DNA of 64,000 nt from Chromobacterium aquaticum (lineage in GTDB: Bacteria > Pseudomonadota > Gammaproteobacteria > Burkholderiales > Chromobacteriaceae): assembly GCF_021129195.1 (NCBI RefSeq), contig NZ_JAJOHW010000037.1, forward strand, positions 26,837 through 90,836. The letters are read 5' to 3'. Below the pieces are notes generated by a model. It had not been told where the DNA came from, ran no database searches, and worked only from the letters and a program-made list of their open reading frames with translations. Positions 44,126 to 55,926 of the stretch are shown in pieces. A program made the position numbers and the translations under genes. Numbering within the stretch: the first letter of the stretch is position 1; every line of letters starts with the position of its first letter.

Positions 44126-45483
44126 TGACGCTGCTGCAGGCCGCCGAACTGGCCCAGGGCGCTTTGAGCGGCCCGGACGGCGACATCCTGCGCGTGGTGA
44201 CCGACAGCCGCGAGGCCGGTCCCGGCGATCTGTTCGTCGCGCTGAAGGGCGAACGTTTCGACGCCCACGATTTCGTCGCCGAGGTGACGGCCAAGGGCGC
44301 GGCCGCGCTGGTGCGCGCGGATTTCGAGCTGTCCGGCGCCAGCCTGATCCGTGTGGACGACACCCGCCTGGCGCTGGGCCGGCTGGCCTCCGGCTGGGCG
44401 CAGCGTCTGCCGGCGCTGCGCATCGGCGTCACCGGCTCCAACGGCAAGACCACGGTCAAGGAAATGCTGGCCGCCATTCTGCGCCAATATGCGGGCGCGG
44501 ACGCGGTGCTGGCCACCGCCGGCAACTTCAACAACGACATCGGCCTGCCGCTGACCCTGCTGCGGCTGACGCCGGCGCATCGCTACGCGGTGCTGGAGAT
44601 GGGCATGAACCATCACGGCGAGCTCAGCTATCTGACCGGCCTGGCCCGGCCGCGCATCGCCTTGGTCAATAACGCGATGCGCGCCCACTTCGGCTACTTC
44701 GGCTCCACCGAGGAAGTGGCGCGCGCCAAGGCGGAAATCTTCGAAGGCCTGGACGCCGACGGCGTGGCGGTGCTCAACGCCGACGACGCCAATCTGGCGC
44801 TGTTCCGCCGCACGGCGGACGGCCATCGCCAGATCGCCTTCGGCCTGGGCGCCGAAGCCGTGGTCCGCGCCGCCGACATCGAGCTGGACGCCTTGAGCAG
44901 CCGCTTCACGCTGCGCTGCGCCAACGGCGAACAGCGTATCGAATTGCCGGCGCCGGGCGAGCACAATGTGCGCAATGCGCTGGCCGCCGCCAGCCTGGCC
45001 TTGGCCGCCGACGTGCCGCTGGCCGACATCGCCGCCGGTCTGGCCGCCTTTGGCGGCGCCAAGGGCCGTTTGCAGCTCAAGCAAAGCCCGCGCGGCCTGA
45101 GCGTGATCGACGACAGCTACAACGCCAACCCGGATTCGATGAAGGCCGGGATCGACGTGCTGACGCGCCTGCCGGCGCCGCGCTGCTTCGTGATGGGCGA
45201 TATCGGCGAACTGGGCGATAGCGCCGACGCCTTGCACGCGGAAGTGGGCGAGTACGCGCGGGCGCGCGGCATCGACCTGTTGCTGACCTTGGGCGAGGTT
45301 TCGCGTCACGCCGCCGCCGCCTGCGGCGCGCGCGGCAAACATTTTGATTCGATTGACGAGTTGTACGAGTTTCTCGACCGGCAGTTGCCGTCGGGTGCCT
45401 CCGTTCTGGTCAAGGGGTCGCGCTTCATGCGCATGGAACGGGTGGTGGAACACCTGATGCAACAATTTAGAGAGGAACAATAA
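44122..45483 (+). CDS. murF: UDP-MurNAc-tripeptide D-Ala-D-Ala ligase MurF
   Basis: A 453-residue Mur ligase that adds D-Ala-D-Ala to complete the UDP-MurNAc-pentapeptide. ATP loop [15 protein letters not shown]; then [28 protein letters not shown] and the nucleotide-binding end [20 protein letters not shown]. The start ATG at 44122 overlaps the murE stop. mraY follows 1 bp after its stop. Confidence 0.97.
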   Translation: MMTLLQAAELAQGALSGPDGDILRVVTDSREAGPGDLFVALKGERFDAHDFVAEVTAKGAAALVRADFELSGASLIRVDDTRLALGRLASGWAQRLPALRIGVTGSNGKTTVKEMLAAILRQYAGADAVLATAGNFNNDIGLPLTLLRLTPAHRYAVLEMGMNHHGELSYLTGLARPRIALVNNAMRAHFGYFGSTEEVARAKAEIFEGLDADGVAVLNADDANLALFRRTADGHRQIAFGLGAEAVVRAADIELDALSSRFTLRCANGEQRIELPAPGEHNVRNALAAASLALAADVPLADIAAGLAAFGGAKGRLQLKQSPRGLSVIDDSYNANPDSMKAGIDVLTRLPAPRCFVMGDIGELGDSADALHAEVGEYARARGIDLLLTLGEVSRHAAAACGARGKHFDSIDELYEFLDRQLPSGASVLVKGSRFMRMERVVEHLMQQFREEQ

Positions 45484-45484
45484 C

Positions 45485-46570
45485 GTGCTGCTCTGGCTGG
45501 CTGAACTGCTGGGCTCCCACATCCGGGCCTTCAATGTCTTCAACTACATCACGCTGCGCGCGGTGATGGCGGCGCTGACCGCGTTGGCGATCTCGCTGCT
45601 GCTGGGACCGTGGGTGATTCGCAAGCTGACCGAACTCAAGGTGGGCCAGGCGGTGCGTCAGGATGGGCCGCAGACCCATCTGGTCAAGGCCGGCACCCCG
45701 ACCATGGGCGGCTCGCTGATCCTGCTGGCCATCGGTCTGACCACGCTGCTGTGGGCGGACCTGTCGAATAAATACGTGTGGCTGCTGTTGGCGGTGATGT
45801 TCGGCACCGGCGCGCTGGGCTTTTACGACGACTGGCGCAAGGTGGTGTACAAGGACCCGAAAGGCGTGTCCGCCAAGTTCAAGATGGCCTGGCAGTCCGC
45901 CATCGCCATCGGCGCCGGCGTGTTCCTGATCGCCACCGCCAAGCTGCCGGCGTCCACCGAGCTGATCGTGCCCTTCGTCAAGACCGTCGCCTACCCGCTG
46001 GGCGCGATCGGTTTCTGCGTGCTCACCTATTTCGTCATCGTCGGCACCTCCAACGCGGTGAACCTGACCGACGGCCTCGACGGCCTGGCGGCGCTGCCCA
46101 CCGTGCTGGTGGCCGCCGGCCTGTCCATCTTTGCCTATGTCGCCGGCCACGCGGTGTTTTCCAAGTATCTGGGCCTGCCCTTTATCCCCGGCGCCCACGA
46201 GGTGGTGGTGTTCTGCGCGGCGATGTGCGGCGCCTGCCTGGGCTTCTTGTGGTTTAACGCCTATCCGGCCCAAGTGTTCATGGGCGACGTCGGCGCGCTG
46301 GCGCTGGGCGCGGCGCTGGGCACGGTGGCGGTGATCGTGCGTCAGGAAATCGTGCTCTTGATCATGGGCGGCCTGTTCGTGATGGAGGCGCTGTCGGTGA
46401 TGATTCAGGTGGCTTCCTTCAAGCTCACCGGCAAGCGGGTGTTCCGCATGGCGCCGCTGCATCACCACTATGAATTGAAAGGCTGGAAGGAAACGCAAGT
46501 GGTGGTGCGTTTCTGGATCATCACCATGATGCTGGTGCTGGTCGGCCTGTCCACCATCAAGCTGCGTTGA
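45485..46570 (+). CDS. mraY: Phospho-MurNAc-pentapeptide translocase MraY
   Basis: A 361-residue enzyme with about ten membrane helices. It transfers phospho-MurNAc-pentapeptide to undecaprenyl phosphate to make lipid I. Family motifs: [29 protein letters not shown] (catalytic Asp cluster), [10 protein letters not shown] and the His motif [17 protein letters not shown]. It starts at GTG 45485 directly after murF, which has GAGGAA before its stop as the likely ribosome binding site. Confidence 0.97.
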   Translation: MLLWLAELLGSHIRAFNVFNYITLRAVMAALTALAISLLLGPWVIRKLTELKVGQAVRQDGPQTHLVKAGTPTMGGSLILLAIGLTTLLWADLSNKYVWLLLAVMFGTGALGFYDDWRKVVYKDPKGVSAKFKMAWQSAIAIGAGVFLIATAKLPASTELIVPFVKTVAYPLGAIGFCVLTYFVIVGTSNAVNLTDGLDGLAALPTVLVAAGLSIFAYVAGHAVFSKYLGLPFIPGAHEVVVFCAAMCGACLGFLWFNAYPAQVFMGDVGALALGAALGTVAVIVRQEIVLLIMGGLFVMEALSVMIQVASFKLTGKRVFRMAPLHHHYELKGWKETQVVVRFWIITMMLVLVGLSTIKLR

Positions 46571-46578
46571 GGAAGACT

Positions 46579-47958
46579 ATGGACTACGCGAATCGTCACG
46601 TCGTGGTGGTGGGCTTGGGAGGCTCGGGCCTGGCGGCCGCGCGCTACCTGGCCGCGCACGGCGCGCGCGTGAGCGTGGCCGACGCCAAGCCGTCGGCCGA
46701 GCGCGTGGCCGAGCTGCGCGCCTTCCTGCCGCAGGCGGAAGTGCGCAGCGGCGACTTCAGCGCCCAGACCTTCGCCGACGCCGACCTGCTGGTGCTGAGC
46801 CCGGGCGTGCCGCTGAAGCATCCGGCCGTCGCCGCTTTCCGCCAAGCCGGCGGCGAGGTGATCGGCGATATCGAAGTGCTGGCGCGCGCGATCCGCGGCG
46901 ATGGCAGCAAGGTGATCGCCATCACCGGCTCCAACGGCAAGAGCACCGTCACCAGCCTGGTCGGCCATTTGTGCGCCGCCGCCGGCCTGGACGCGGTGGT
47001 GGCCGGCAATATCGGCCTAGCGGTGCTGGAAGCGCAGCTGGAGCGCGAGCAAAGCGGCAAGCGCCCGGACGTATGGGTGTTGGAGCTGTCCAGTTTTCAA
47101 CTGGAATCCACATTCACGCTGGAGGCTGATGCCGCCACGGTGCTGAATATTTCCGAGGACCACCTGGACCGCTACGACGATCTGCTGGACTACGCCCACA
47201 CCAAGACCCGGGTGTTCCACGGCGCCGGCGCCCAGGTGCTGAACCGCGACGACGCGCTGGTGCGCGCGATGGTCCGGCCCGGCCGCGCGGTCCGGTGGTT
47301 CTCGCTGACACAGGATGCCGCATACGCGTTGCGGCAGGATGACGGCCGCTACTGGCTGAGCCTGGACGGCGAGCGGGCTTTCGATTGCGCCGAGATGAGC
47401 TTGCAGGGTCTGCACAACGCTGCCAACGCGCTGGCCGCGCTGGCCTTGTGCGAAGCCGTCGGCGCGCCGCGCGCCGCGCTGTTGAATGGGCTGAAAACTT
47501 TCCGTGGCCTGGAACATCGCGTCGAGCTGGTAGACGAAATCGGCTCGGTTGCGTTTATCGATGATTCCAAGGGCACCAATGTCGGCGCCACCGAGGCGGC
47601 GCTGAACGGCATGACGCGTCCGGTGGTGTTGATCGCCGGCGGCGACGGCAAGGGCCAGGACTTCGCGCCGCTGGCGCCGGCCTGCCGCCGCATCGCCCGC
47701 GCCGTGCTGTTGATCGGCCGCGACGCCGGCAAGATCCGCGCCGCGCTGTCCGCCACCGGCTTGCCCTTGCACGACTGCGCGACGCTGGAAGAAGCCACCC
47801 GCCGCGCGGCGGAGCTGGCGCAGCCGGGCGACGTGGTGTTGCTGTCGCCGGCTTGCGCCAGCCTGGACATGTTCCGCAACTACGCGCACCGCGCCCAGGT
47901 GTTCATCGACACCGTGGCCGAGTGGAAGGCGCGGCAAGCGGAGGCGACGCGGCCATGA
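46579..47958 (+). CDS. murD: UDP-MurNAc-L-alanine:D-glutamate ligase MurD
   Basis: A 459-residue Mur ligase adding D-Glu. The N-terminal Rossmann fold has [19 protein letters not shown]; the ATP loop is [25 protein letters not shown] and [17 protein letters not shown] follow, with [16 protein letters not shown] near the C-terminus. TGAGGAAG lies just upstream of the ATG at 46579. It overlaps the ftsW start by 4 nt. Confidence 0.97.
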   Translation: MDYANRHVVVVGLGGSGLAAARYLAAHGARVSVADAKPSAERVAELRAFLPQAEVRSGDFSAQTFADADLLVLSPGVPLKHPAVAAFRQAGGEVIGDIEVLARAIRGDGSKVIAITGSNGKSTVTSLVGHLCAAAGLDAVVAGNIGLAVLEAQLEREQSGKRPDVWVLELSSFQLESTFTLEADAATVLNISEDHLDRYDDLLDYAHTKTRVFHGAGAQVLNRDDALVRAMVRPGRAVRWFSLTQDAAYALRQDDGRYWLSLDGERAFDCAEMSLQGLHNAANALAALALCEAVGAPRAALLNGLKTFRGLEHRVELVDEIGSVAFIDDSKGTNVGATEAALNGMTRPVVLIAGGDGKGQDFAPLAPACRRIARAVLLIGRDAGKIRAALSATGLPLHDCATLEEATRRAAELAQPGDVVLLSPACASLDMFRNYAHRAQVFIDTVAEWKARQAEATRP

Positions 47959-49112
47959 TCGTGCACGGAGCCCGGCGCTACGCCGCCATCAAGCCGTTCG
48001 ACGAAGCGCTGTCCTGGGCGCTGGCCCTGCTGCTGTCGATCAGCCTGGTGATGGTGTATTCGGCGTCCATCGCCTATGCCGAGGCCGACGCGGCCACGCA
48101 CAACCGTTACTTCTACCTGATTCGTCACCTGATCTTCATGACGATAGGGCTGAGCGCGGCCTATATCGCCTTCCAGATCCCGACGGCGTTCTGGCAGAAG
48201 TATTCGGGCAAGATTTTCCTGATTGGCCTGGTGCTGCTGGTGCTGGTGTTGGTGCCCGGCATCGGCAAGATGGTCAACGGCTCGCGGCGCTGGATCAATC
48301 TGTTCGTGCTGAACCTGCAGCCGTCGGAAGTGATGAAGTTCGCCACCGTGCTGTACGCGGCGGATTACACCGTGCGCAAGAGCCATTTGCTGCACAGCCT
48401 GAAGGAAGGCTTCGCGCCGATGTTCGCCGCCATGGTGGTGGTGGCCTTTTTGCTGCTGCGTGAGCCGGACTTCGGCGCGCTGATGGTGGTGATGAGCATC
48501 GCGATGGGCGTGCTCTTCCTCGGCGGCATCAATATGCGCATCTTCAGCGGGCTGGCGGTGATGGCGGTGGGCGCCATCGTGGTGCTGATCATCTCCTCGC
48601 CGTATCGCTTGAAGCGGGTGCTGGGTTTCATGGACCCGTGGGACGACCCGTACGGCAAGGGCTACCAGCTGTCTCACTCCTTGATCGCCATCGGGCGCGG
48701 CGAGTGGTTCGGCGTCGGCCTGGGCGGCAGCATAGAGAAATTGTTTTACCTGCCGGAGGCGCACACCGACTTCATCATGGCGGTGATTTCGGAGGAGTTC
48801 GGCTTCATCGGCATCTGCGTGGTGATAGGCCTGTACGCCTGGATCGTGCGCCGCGCCTTTCACATCGGCGTGGAATCGAAAAAGCTGGAGCGCTACTACC
48901 AATCGCTGGTGGCGCAGGGCCTGGGTATCTGGCTCGGCATCCAGGTGTTTTTCAACATCGGGGTGAATATGGGTCTGCTGCCGACCAAGGGTTTGACCTT
49001 GCCGCTGATGTCATTCGGCGGCTCGGCGATGTTGATGAATTTGATCGCGGTGGCGGTGCTGCTGCGAGTTGATTATGAAAATCGCCGCATCATGCGCGGC
49101 TACAAGGTTTGA
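47955..49112 (+). CDS. ftsW: Division peptidoglycan glycosyltransferase FtsW
   Basis: A 385-residue SEDS-family glycosyltransferase with about ten membrane helices. It polymerises lipid II at the septum in complex with FtsI. Conserved blocks: [71 protein letters not shown] and [12 protein letters not shown]. The ATG at 47955 overlaps the murD stop. RodA at 29397 is the paralogue for elongation. Confidence 0.97.
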   Translation: MIVHGARRYAAIKPFDEALSWALALLLSISLVMVYSASIAYAEADAATHNRYFYLIRHLIFMTIGLSAAYIAFQIPTAFWQKYSGKIFLIGLVLLVLVLVPGIGKMVNGSRRWINLFVLNLQPSEVMKFATVLYAADYTVRKSHLLHSLKEGFAPMFAAMVVVAFLLLREPDFGALMVVMSIAMGVLFLGGINMRIFSGLAVMAVGAIVVLIISSPYRLKRVLGFMDPWDDPYGKGYQLSHSLIAIGRGEWFGVGLGGSIEKLFYLPEAHTDFIMAVISEEFGFIGICVVIGLYAWIVRRAFHIGVESKKLERYYQSLVAQGLGIWLGIQVFFNIGVNMGLLPTKGLTLPLMSFGGSAMLMNLIAVAVLLRVDYENRRIMRGYKV

Positions 49113-50200
49113 TGAAGATGGCGAATCGCACGGTCATGGTGATGGCGGCTGGCACGGGTGGACACATCGTCCCCGGTCTCGCCGTGGCCAAGGAATTGCA
49201 AAGCCGGGGCTGGAAGGTGGTGTGGCTGGGCACTCGCTGCGGCATGGAGAACAAGCTGGTGCCGCCAACCGGCATTCCGCTGGAGCGGCTGAACTTCCAC
49301 GGCGTGCGCGGCAAGGGCTTGCTGGGCTCGCTCAAGGGCGCGCTGCAGCTGGTCGGCGCTTTCTTCAGCAGCGCGGCGCAGATTTTCCGCCATCGCCCGG
49401 ACGTGGTGCTGGGCATGGGCGGTTATGTTTGCCTGCCCGGCGGCGTGATGGCGGGCCTGCTGTGGAAGCCGCTGGTCCTGGTCAACGCCGATGCCGGTCT
49501 GTTGTTGAGCAATAAGGCCTTGCTGCCCTTCGCCAAGAAACTGGCCTGCGGTTTCGACGGCGACGCGGCGCGCAACGGCAAGGCGCTGGTCACCGGCAAT
49601 CCGGTGCGCGGCGAGATCGAGAGCATCGCCGCGCCGGCGGAGCGCTTTGCCGGCCGCAGCGGTCCGCTGAAGGTCTTGGTGGTGGGCGGCAGCCTGGGCG
49701 CCAAGGCATTGAACGAAACGCTGCCGCAGGCGATGGCCAAGTTGCCGGCCGACAAGCGGCCGCGACTGACGCATCAGACCGGCGAGGCGAATTTCGCCGC
49801 GGTCGAGGCCGCGTACCAGGCCGCGGGCCTGCGGGAGCAGGTTGAACTGCTGCCCTTCGTCGACGATATGCCGCAGCGCCTGGCCGAATGCGACCTGGTG
49901 ATCTGCCGCGCCGGCGCGATCACGGTCAGCGAATTGTGCGCGGCCGGCGTGCCCAGCGTGCTGGTGCCGCTGGTGGTGTCCACCACCGGCCATCAGCGCG
50001 ACAACGCCGAGTGGATGGCGCAGGCCGGCGCGGCCTGGCATCTGCCGCAGAAGGAATTGAACGCCGACGGGCTCGCGAGCCTGTTGGCGGGTTTGGATAG
50101 AGACCAGTTGCTGGACAAGGCCGAACGCGCGCGCGCGCTGGCTCGTTCCGGCGCGGCCGGCCGGGTGGCCGACCTGTGCCAGCAGCTGGCCAGGGAATGA
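49112..50200 (+). CDS. murG: UDP-GlcNAc:lipid I N-acetylglucosaminyltransferase MurG
   Basis: A 362-residue GT-B fold peripheral membrane enzyme making lipid II. The N-terminal [16 protein letters not shown] is the donor/acceptor glycine loop. [17 protein letters not shown] and [12 protein letters not shown] of the C-domain bind UDP-GlcNAc. The His in the GTGGH loop is conserved. I chose the ATG at 49112, which overlaps the ftsW stop by one base and follows AAGG; a second ATG lies at 49118. Confidence 0.97.
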   Translation: MKMANRTVMVMAAGTGGHIVPGLAVAKELQSRGWKVVWLGTRCGMENKLVPPTGIPLERLNFHGVRGKGLLGSLKGALQLVGAFFSSAAQIFRHRPDVVLGMGGYVCLPGGVMAGLLWKPLVLVNADAGLLLSNKALLPFAKKLACGFDGDAARNGKALVTGNPVRGEIESIAAPAERFAGRSGPLKVLVVGGSLGAKALNETLPQAMAKLPADKRPRLTHQTGEANFAAVEAAYQAAGLREQVELLPFVDDMPQRLAECDLVICRAGAITVSELCAAGVPSVLVPLVVSTTGHQRDNAEWMAQAGAAWHLPQKELNADGLASLLAGLDRDQLLDKAERARALARSGAAGRVADLCQQLARE

Positions 50201-50237
50201 CAGGGCGTCATACGAGCGCTCAAGCAGAGACACAGAC

Positions 50238-51629
50238 ATGAAACACAGGGTCAAACACATACATTTCGTCGGCATCGGCGGCGTCGGCATGTGCGGCATC
50301 GCCGAGGTGCTGCACGGCCTGGGCTTTACCGTGTCCGGTTCCGACATGGCGGAAAGCGCCACCAGCAAGCGGCTGATCGATCAGGGCATCCGTGTGTTCT
50401 ACGGCCACGACGCCACCTATATGCACGGCGCCGACGTGGTGGTGACCTCCACCGCGGTCAAGGCCGACAACCCGGAAGTGCTGGAAGCGCGCGCCAACAA
50501 GATCCCGGTGATTCCGCGCGCGATGATGCTGGCGGAACTGATGCGCTTCAAGCAGGGCATCGCCATCGCCGGCACCCACGGCAAGACCACCACCACCAGC
50601 CTGACCGCCTCGGTGCTGGGCGCGGCCGGCCTGGATCCCACCTTCGTCATCGGCGGCAAGCTGACCGCGGCCGGCACCAATGCGCGCCTGGGCTCTGGCG
50701 AGTTCCTGGTGGCCGAGGCCGATGAGTCGGACGCCTCCTTCCTGCATCTGACTCCGGTGATGGCGGTGGTGACCAATATCGACGCCGATCACATGGACAC
50801 CTATGACCACAGCTTCGACAAGCTCAAGCAGGCCTTCGTCGACTTCCTGCAGCGGCTGCCGTTCTACGGCCGCGCGGTGCTGTGCGTGGATGACCCCAAT
50901 GTGCGCGAGATCCGCGGCCGCATCACCAAGCCGGTGACCACCTACGGCCTGGACGACTCCGCCGACATCTACGCCGAGAACGTGCGCGCCGCCGCCGGCC
51001 AGATGCATTTCGACGTGGTGGTGAAGAACGGCAAGGAAGTGCGCTTCCCGGTGGTGTTGAACATGCCGGGCCGCCACAACGTGCTCAACGCGCTGTCCGC
51101 CATCGCCATCGGCCTGGAGTGCGGCGCCAGCGTGGAAGCGATCCAGCAAGGCCTGGCCGAGTTCGCCGGCGTCGGCCGCCGCTTCCAGCGTTACGGCGAA
51201 GTGCCGGCCAAGGACGGCGGCAGCTTCACCCTGGTGGACGATTACGGCCATCACCCGGTGGAAATGGCCGCCACGCTGGCCGCGGTGCGCGGCGCCTTCC
51301 CGGACAAGCGCCTGGTGCTGGCCTTCCAGCCGCACCGCTATACCCGCACCCGGGACCTGTTCGAGGACTTCGTCAAAGTGCTGTCCGGCGTGGACGCGCT
51401 GCTGCTGTCCGAAGTCTATGCCGCCGGTGAAGCGCCCATCGTCGCCGCCGACGGCCGCGCCTTGGCGCGCGCGGTGCGGGTTTTGGGCAAGGTGGAGCCG
51501 GTGTTCGTCGAGGACATCGCCGAGATGCAGCAGACCATTTTCGATCAGGCTCGCGACGGCGACGTGGTGGTGACCATGGGCGCGGGCTCCATCGGCGCGG
51601 TGCCGGCCAAAGTGGCGGCGGGCGCGTGA
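50238..51629 (+). CDS. murC: UDP-MurNAc:L-alanine ligase MurC
   Basis: A 463-residue Mur ligase that adds the first peptide residue. The N-terminal motif is [17 protein letters not shown], the ATP loop is [17 protein letters not shown], then [12 protein letters not shown] and [14 protein letters not shown]. It is separated from murG by 37 bp. Its stop region overlaps in-frame upstream starts of ddl. Confidence 0.97.
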   Translation: MKHRVKHIHFVGIGGVGMCGIAEVLHGLGFTVSGSDMAESATSKRLIDQGIRVFYGHDATYMHGADVVVTSTAVKADNPEVLEARANKIPVIPRAMMLAELMRFKQGIAIAGTHGKTTTTSLTASVLGAAGLDPTFVIGGKLTAAGTNARLGSGEFLVAEADESDASFLHLTPVMAVVTNIDADHMDTYDHSFDKLKQAFVDFLQRLPFYGRAVLCVDDPNVREIRGRITKPVTTYGLDDSADIYAENVRAAAGQMHFDVVVKNGKEVRFPVVLNMPGRHNVLNALSAIAIGLECGASVEAIQQGLAEFAGVGRRFQRYGEVPAKDGGSFTLVDDYGHHPVEMAATLAAVRGAFPDKRLVLAFQPHRYTRTRDLFEDFVKVLSGVDALLLSEVYAAGEAPIVAADGRALARAVRVLGKVEPVFVEDIAEMQQTIFDQARDGDVVVTMGAGSIGAVPAKVAAGA

Positions 51630-51652
51630 TGATGAATGACAAGGACAAGGCA

Positions 51653-52564
51653 ATGAAGCAGTACGGCAAGGTGGCGGTGATGATGGGCGGCAGTTCCTCC
51701 GAGCGCGAAGTGTCGCTGATGAGCGGCGCCGGCGTGCTCGCGGCCCTGCAGTCCCGCGGCGTGAACGCCCATAAGTTCGATCCGTCGGAACAGCCGCTGA
51801 GCGCGTTGAAGGAAGAAGGTTTCGACCGCGTGTTCAACATCCTGCACGGCCCCTTCGGCGAAGACGGCACCTTGCAGGGGGTGCTGGAAAGCATGGGCCT
51901 GCCGTATACCGGCTGCGGCGTGATGGCGTCGGCGATCTGCATGGACAAATGGCGCACCAAGCTGCTGTGGCAGGGCGCTGGCCTGCCTATCCCTGAGTTC
52001 GAGCTGCTGGACGAACACAGCGATTTCGCCGCGGTGGAGGCCAAGCTGGGCTTGCCCATCTTCGTCAAGCCGGCCACCGAGGGTTCCAGCATAGGGGTGA
52101 CCAAGGTCAAGCAGCCGGGCGCACTGAAGGCGGCGTTCGAGGAAGCGCGCAAATACGACAGCATCGTGATCGCCGAGCGTTTCATCGGCGGCGGCGAATA
52201 CACCTGTGCGGTGATAGGCGACACGGCGTATCCGACCATCAAGATCGAGCCGGCGACCGAGTTCTACGACTACGACGCCAAGTATTTCCGCGACGACACC
52301 GTTTACCGCTGCCCGTCCGGACTGAGCGAAGACATTGAGCGGCGCGCGCGCGAACTGTCGCTGGCCGCATTCCGCGTGCTGGGCGGCCGCGGCTGGGGCC
52401 GAGTGGATTTCCTGATGGACGAGGCCGGCGGCATTTACCTGCTGGAAGCCAACACCAATCCGGGCATGACCAGCCACAGCCTGGTGCCGATGGCGGCGCG
52501 GGCGATGGGCATCAGTTACGAGGACTTGTGCCTCAAGGTTCTGGATATGGTGCATGTGGGATAA
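51653..52564 (+). CDS. ddl: D-alanine:D-alanine ligase
   Basis: A 303-residue ATP-grasp enzyme supplying D-Ala-D-Ala to MurF. It has [19 protein letters not shown] (N-terminal Gly-rich loop), [29 protein letters not shown] (ATP grip) and [31 protein letters not shown] (Mg site and D-Ala binding). I chose the ATG at 51653, preceded by AAGGACAAGG, because Ddl proteins start a few residues before the KVAVxMGG strand. The ATG codons at 51629 and 51632 in frame would give 311 or 310 residues. Confidence 0.96.
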   Translation: MKQYGKVAVMMGGSSSEREVSLMSGAGVLAALQSRGVNAHKFDPSEQPLSALKEEGFDRVFNILHGPFGEDGTLQGVLESMGLPYTGCGVMASAICMDKWRTKLLWQGAGLPIPEFELLDEHSDFAAVEAKLGLPIFVKPATEGSSIGVTKVKQPGALKAAFEEARKYDSIVIAERFIGGGEYTCAVIGDTAYPTIKIEPATEFYDYDAKYFRDDTVYRCPSGLSEDIERRARELSLAAFRVLGGRGWGRVDFLMDEAGGIYLLEANTNPGMTSHSLVPMAARAMGISYEDLCLKVLDMVHVG

Positions 52565-53279
52565 CCATCAGCTGCTTAGAGGCCTGGCCAACTTGATGCT
52601 GGCCGCCACCGCGCTGATGTTGCTGTACGCAGGAGGGTTCTGGTTGACGCACGCGCCGGTGTTTCCGGTGAAGAAGATCCAGATTCGCGGCGACATGAAA
52701 CGCGTGACGCCGGAACAGCTGAAGTTCATTGCCGAGCACGAGTTGTCCGGCACCTTCTTCACGCTGGACATCGACAAGACGCGGGCGGCCTTCGGCAAAT
52801 TGCCGTGGGTGCGGGATGCCCAGGTGCGGCGGCGCTGGCCGGACGCGCTGGACATCTCGGTGGAAGAGCATGTGGCGCTTGCGCGCTGGGGAGAGAACGG
52901 CCTGGTCAATACCCGAGGAGAGCGGTTCGACGCCGCCAGCGACCAGGACCTGCCGGTGTTTTACGGGCCGGCGGGGGCAGAGAAGGACATGAGCGAAATG
53001 CTGGGAGGGCTGCGCCAGGATCTGGCGCCGGCGAGTGTCAAGCCGGCGGCGCTGTGGCTGTCCAGCCGCCGCGCCTGGAAAGTGGGGCTGGACAACCAGG
53101 TGCAGCTGGAGCTGGGACGCAACGACGTGAGTCCGCGCGCCCGCCGCTTCGCCCAGTACTGGAAGAGCAAATTGGCGGCGCTGCCGTACTCCATTGAGTA
53201 CGTTGATATGCGCTACCCGAATGGATTCGCCGTGCGGATGCCCGATTACAAGGCGCCGCCGGCCAAGGGAAACAAGTAA
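52554..53279 (+). CDS. ftsQ: Cell division protein FtsQ
   Basis: A 241-residue bitopic divisome protein. A short cytoplasmic N-terminus is followed by one membrane helix (about 11-32). The POTRA domain (about 37-108) has [24 protein letters not shown] and [31 protein letters not shown]. The beta domain carries [18 protein letters not shown]. The tail (APPAKGNK) is Lys/Pro-rich. It overlaps the end of ddl by 11 nt. Confidence 0.95.
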   Translation: MWDNHQLLRGLANLMLAATALMLLYAGGFWLTHAPVFPVKKIQIRGDMKRVTPEQLKFIAEHELSGTFFTLDIDKTRAAFGKLPWVRDAQVRRRWPDALDISVEEHVALARWGENGLVNTRGERFDAASDQDLPVFYGPAGAEKDMSEMLGGLRQDLAPASVKPAALWLSSRRAWKVGLDNQVQLELGRNDVSPRARRFAQYWKSKLAALPYSIEYVDMRYPNGFAVRMPDYKAPPAKGNK

Positions 53280-53298
53280 TTAGCAGTTGGAGCGACAG

Positions 53299-54537
53299 GT
53301 GAGCAAACCAAAGGAAAGCAAGAACATGCTGGTTGGCCTCGACATCGGCACATCCAAGATTGTGGCGATCGTCGCAGAAGTCCTGGAGGACGGCCAACTC
53401 AATATCGTCGGCATGGGCCACACCCCGTCGCGCGGTTTGAAGCGCGGCATGGTGGTGAACATCGAATCCACGGTGCAGGCCATCCAGCGCGCGCTGGAAG
53501 AGGCGGAACTGATGGCCGACTGCAAGATTCACGAGGTGTTCGCCGGCATCGCCGGCAGTCACATCAAGAGCGTGAACTCGCACGGCATGGTGGCGATCAA
53601 GGATCGCGAAGTCACCAAGATGGATATCGACCGCGTGATTGAAACCGCGCGCGCGGTGACCATTCCGCCGGACCATCAGGTGCTGCACATCCTGACCCAG
53701 GAATACAGCATCGACGGCCAGGAAGGCGTGCGCGAGCCGCTAGGCATGAGCGGCGTGCGGCTGGAAGCCAAGGTGCACATCGTCACCGGCGCGGTGTCCG
53801 CCGCGCAGAACGTGACCAAGTGCGTGCGCCGCTGCGGCCTGGAAGTGTCCGACCTGGTGCTGCAGCCGATGGCTTCCGCCATCGCGGTGCTGTCGGAAGA
53901 CGAAAAAGACCTGGGCGTTTGCCTGATCGACATCGGCGGCGGCACCACCGATATCGCGGTCTACGCCAATGGCGCGATCCGCCACACCGCGGTGATTCCG
54001 ATCGCCGGCGACCAGATCACCAACGACATCGCCATGGCCTTGCGCACCCCGACCAAGGAAGCCGAGGACATCAAGATCCAGCACGCGGTGGCGCTGGTGG
54101 CGATGGCGGACCCTAGCCAGATGATAGAAGTGCCGGGCGTGGGCGAGCGCGGGCCGCGGCAGATGTCGCGCGCGACGCTGGCCGAAGTGGTGGAGCCACG
54201 GGTGGAAGAGCTGTTCCAGCTGGTGCAGCAGGAACTGCGCCGCAGCGGTTTCGAGGATTTGCTGTCCTCCGGCATCGTGCTCACCGGCGGCGCCAGCCTG
54301 ATGCCGGGCATGGTGGAGTTGGCGGAAGAAGTGTTCCACATGCCGGTGCGCGTCGGCGTGCCCAAGTATGTGGGCGGCCTGGCGGAAGTGGTGAAGACCC
54401 CGCGCTTCTCCACCGGCGTCGGCCTGCTGTTGTACGGCAAGGACCAGATTCAAACGCATACCGGCCCCAAGGTGGAGTCGGCGGGTGTAGGCCAGATGTT
54501 CACGCGCATGAAGGCGTGGTTCGCTGGCAATTTCTAA
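53299..54537 (+). CDS. ftsA: Cell division actin homologue FtsA
   Basis: A 412-residue actin-like protein that tethers FtsZ to the membrane. Motifs: LVGLDIGTSKIVAIV (phosphate 1), the SHS2/1C domain (about 80-165), CLIDIGGGTTDIAVYANG (phosphate 2), VLTGGASLMPGMVELAEEV (adenosine), and a C-terminal amphipathic helix (MFTRMKAWFAGNF) for membrane binding. I chose GTG 53299 with GGAG 5-8 nt upstream; TTG 53287 is also in frame. Confidence 0.96.
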   Translation: MSKPKESKNMLVGLDIGTSKIVAIVAEVLEDGQLNIVGMGHTPSRGLKRGMVVNIESTVQAIQRALEEAELMADCKIHEVFAGIAGSHIKSVNSHGMVAIKDREVTKMDIDRVIETARAVTIPPDHQVLHILTQEYSIDGQEGVREPLGMSGVRLEAKVHIVTGAVSAAQNVTKCVRRCGLEVSDLVLQPMASAIAVLSEDEKDLGVCLIDIGGGTTDIAVYANGAIRHTAVIPIAGDQITNDIAMALRTPTKEAEDIKIQHAVALVAMADPSQMIEVPGVGERGPRQMSRATLAEVVEPRVEELFQLVQQELRRSGFEDLLSSGIVLTGGASLMPGMVELAEEVFHMPVRVGVPKYVGGLAEVVKTPRFSTGVGLLLYGKDQIQTHTGPKVESAGVGQMFTRMKAWFAGNF

Positions 54538-54627
54538 GCGCTACGCGGCCGGCGCACATGCTGGCCACGATAGCGATCGGGCAGATGTATCTGAAGTAGG
54601 TAGCTCATCTTTATTGAGGAGAGGAAA

Positions 54628-55818
54628 ATGAGCGGAATGGTCTTCGAAGTTATGCAAGAAACCGCCAATGTGGCGATCATCAAAGTCATCGGCGTTGGCG
54701 GCGGCGGTTGCAACGCCATCGACAATATGATTGAAGGCAATGTGCACGGCGTGGAATTCATCTGCGCCAACACCGACGCCCAATCGCTGCTGCGCAACAA
54801 GTCGCCGCAGAAACTGCAGCTGGGCAACAACCTGACCCGCGGCCTGGGCGCGGGTGCCAATCCGGAAGTGGGCCGCAGCGCGGCGCTGGAAGACCGCGAA
54901 CGCATCGCCGAGATGCTGCGCGGCTCCAATATGGTGTTCGTCACCGCCGGCATGGGCGGCGGCACCGGCACCGGCGCGGCGCCCGTTGTCGCCGAAGTGG
55001 CCAAGGAAATGGGCATCCTGACCGTGGGCGTGGTCACCCGTCCGTTCGAGCACGAAGGCAAGCGCATGAAAGTGGCGCAGAACGGCATCGAGGATCTGAA
55101 AAAGCACGTCGATTCGCTGATCGTGATCCCCAATGAAAAACTGATGGAAGTGCTGGGCGACGACGTGACCATGCGCGAAGCCTTCCGCGCCGCCGACGAC
55201 GTGCTCAAGGGCGCGGTGGCCGGCATCGCCGAAGTGATCACTTGCCCGGGCCTGATCAACGTCGACTTCGCCGACGTGCGCACCGTGATGAGCGAAATGG
55301 GCCTGGCGATGATGGGTTCCGCCTACGCCTCCGGCATCGACCGCGCTCGCGTGGCCGCCGAGCAGGCCGTGGCCAGCCCGTTACTGGACAACATCACGCT
55401 GGAAGGCGCGCGCGGCGTGCTGGTCAACATCTCCACCGCGCCTGGCTGCCTGAAGATGAGCGAGTATCGCGAAATCATGGGCATCGTGCGCCAGTACGCG
55501 GATGAAGACGCGCAGATCAAGTTCGGCACCGCCGAAGTGGAAGACATGCCGGAAGACACCATCCGCGTGACCCTGATCGCCACCGGCCTGGGCCAGAAGA
55601 AGACCGCGCGCAATACCGAGGAGCGTCCGGAATACATCAAGATCGTCAAGACCGGCACCGACGACCGCGCGGTGGAAGTGGTCAGCTACGACGATTTCGA
55701 CACCCCGGCCATCATGCGCCAGGGCCGTCGCCGCGCCGCGCCGTCCATGGACTTCTCCAACCCGGAAGTGAGCGAAAGCTATGACATCCCGGCCTTCCTG
55801 CGCAAGCAGGCGGACTGA
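54628..55818 (+). CDS. ftsZ: Cell division GTPase FtsZ
   Basis: A 396-residue tubulin homologue that forms the Z ring. Tubulin signature GGGTGTG at residues 110-116; N-terminal IKVIGVGGGGCNAIDNMI; T7 loop region NVDFADVRTVMSEMG. The acidic/variable linker is short, and the conserved C-terminal peptide YDIPAFLRKQAD binds FtsA and other partners. GGAGAGGAAA gives a strong ribosome binding site. It lies 90 bp after ftsA. Confidence 0.97.
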   Translation: MSGMVFEVMQETANVAIIKVIGVGGGGCNAIDNMIEGNVHGVEFICANTDAQSLLRNKSPQKLQLGNNLTRGLGAGANPEVGRSAALEDRERIAEMLRGSNMVFVTAGMGGGTGTGAAPVVAEVAKEMGILTVGVVTRPFEHEGKRMKVAQNGIEDLKKHVDSLIVIPNEKLMEVLGDDVTMREAFRAADDVLKGAVAGIAEVITCPGLINVDFADVRTVMSEMGLAMMGSAYASGIDRARVAAEQAVASPLLDNITLEGARGVLVNISTAPGCLKMSEYREIMGIVRQYADEDAQIKFGTAEVEDMPEDTIRVTLIATGLGQKKTARNTEERPEYIKIVKTGTDDRAVEVVSYDDFDTPAIMRQGRRRAAPSMDFSNPEVSESYDIPAFLRKQAD

Positions 55819-55886
55819 GGCGGAGCCGCTATAGAAGAAAGCTATTTCGTACTGCAAATCAATCAATAAAGTGCGGTTTTTGACTG

Positions 55887-55895
55887 TGCTAGAAT
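55887..55895 (+). promoter_or_regulatory. Possible extended -10 promoter of lpxC
   Basis: TGCTAGAAT at 55887-55895 fits the extended -10 form (TGN then a TATAAT-like hexamer) 31 bp upstream of the lpxC ATG. I see no good -35. An internal promoter here would match the separate control of lpxC known in other bacteria. Confidence 0.4.
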
Positions 55896-55926
55896 CGGGC
55901 ATTCCCATTTGTTCGAGATGTCCGAC

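Noticed and set aside
43696..45543. A 615-codon open frame on the minus strand
   Set aside because: It is antisense to murE and murF. Composition is that of a shadow frame (Gln/Arg/Ala-rich).
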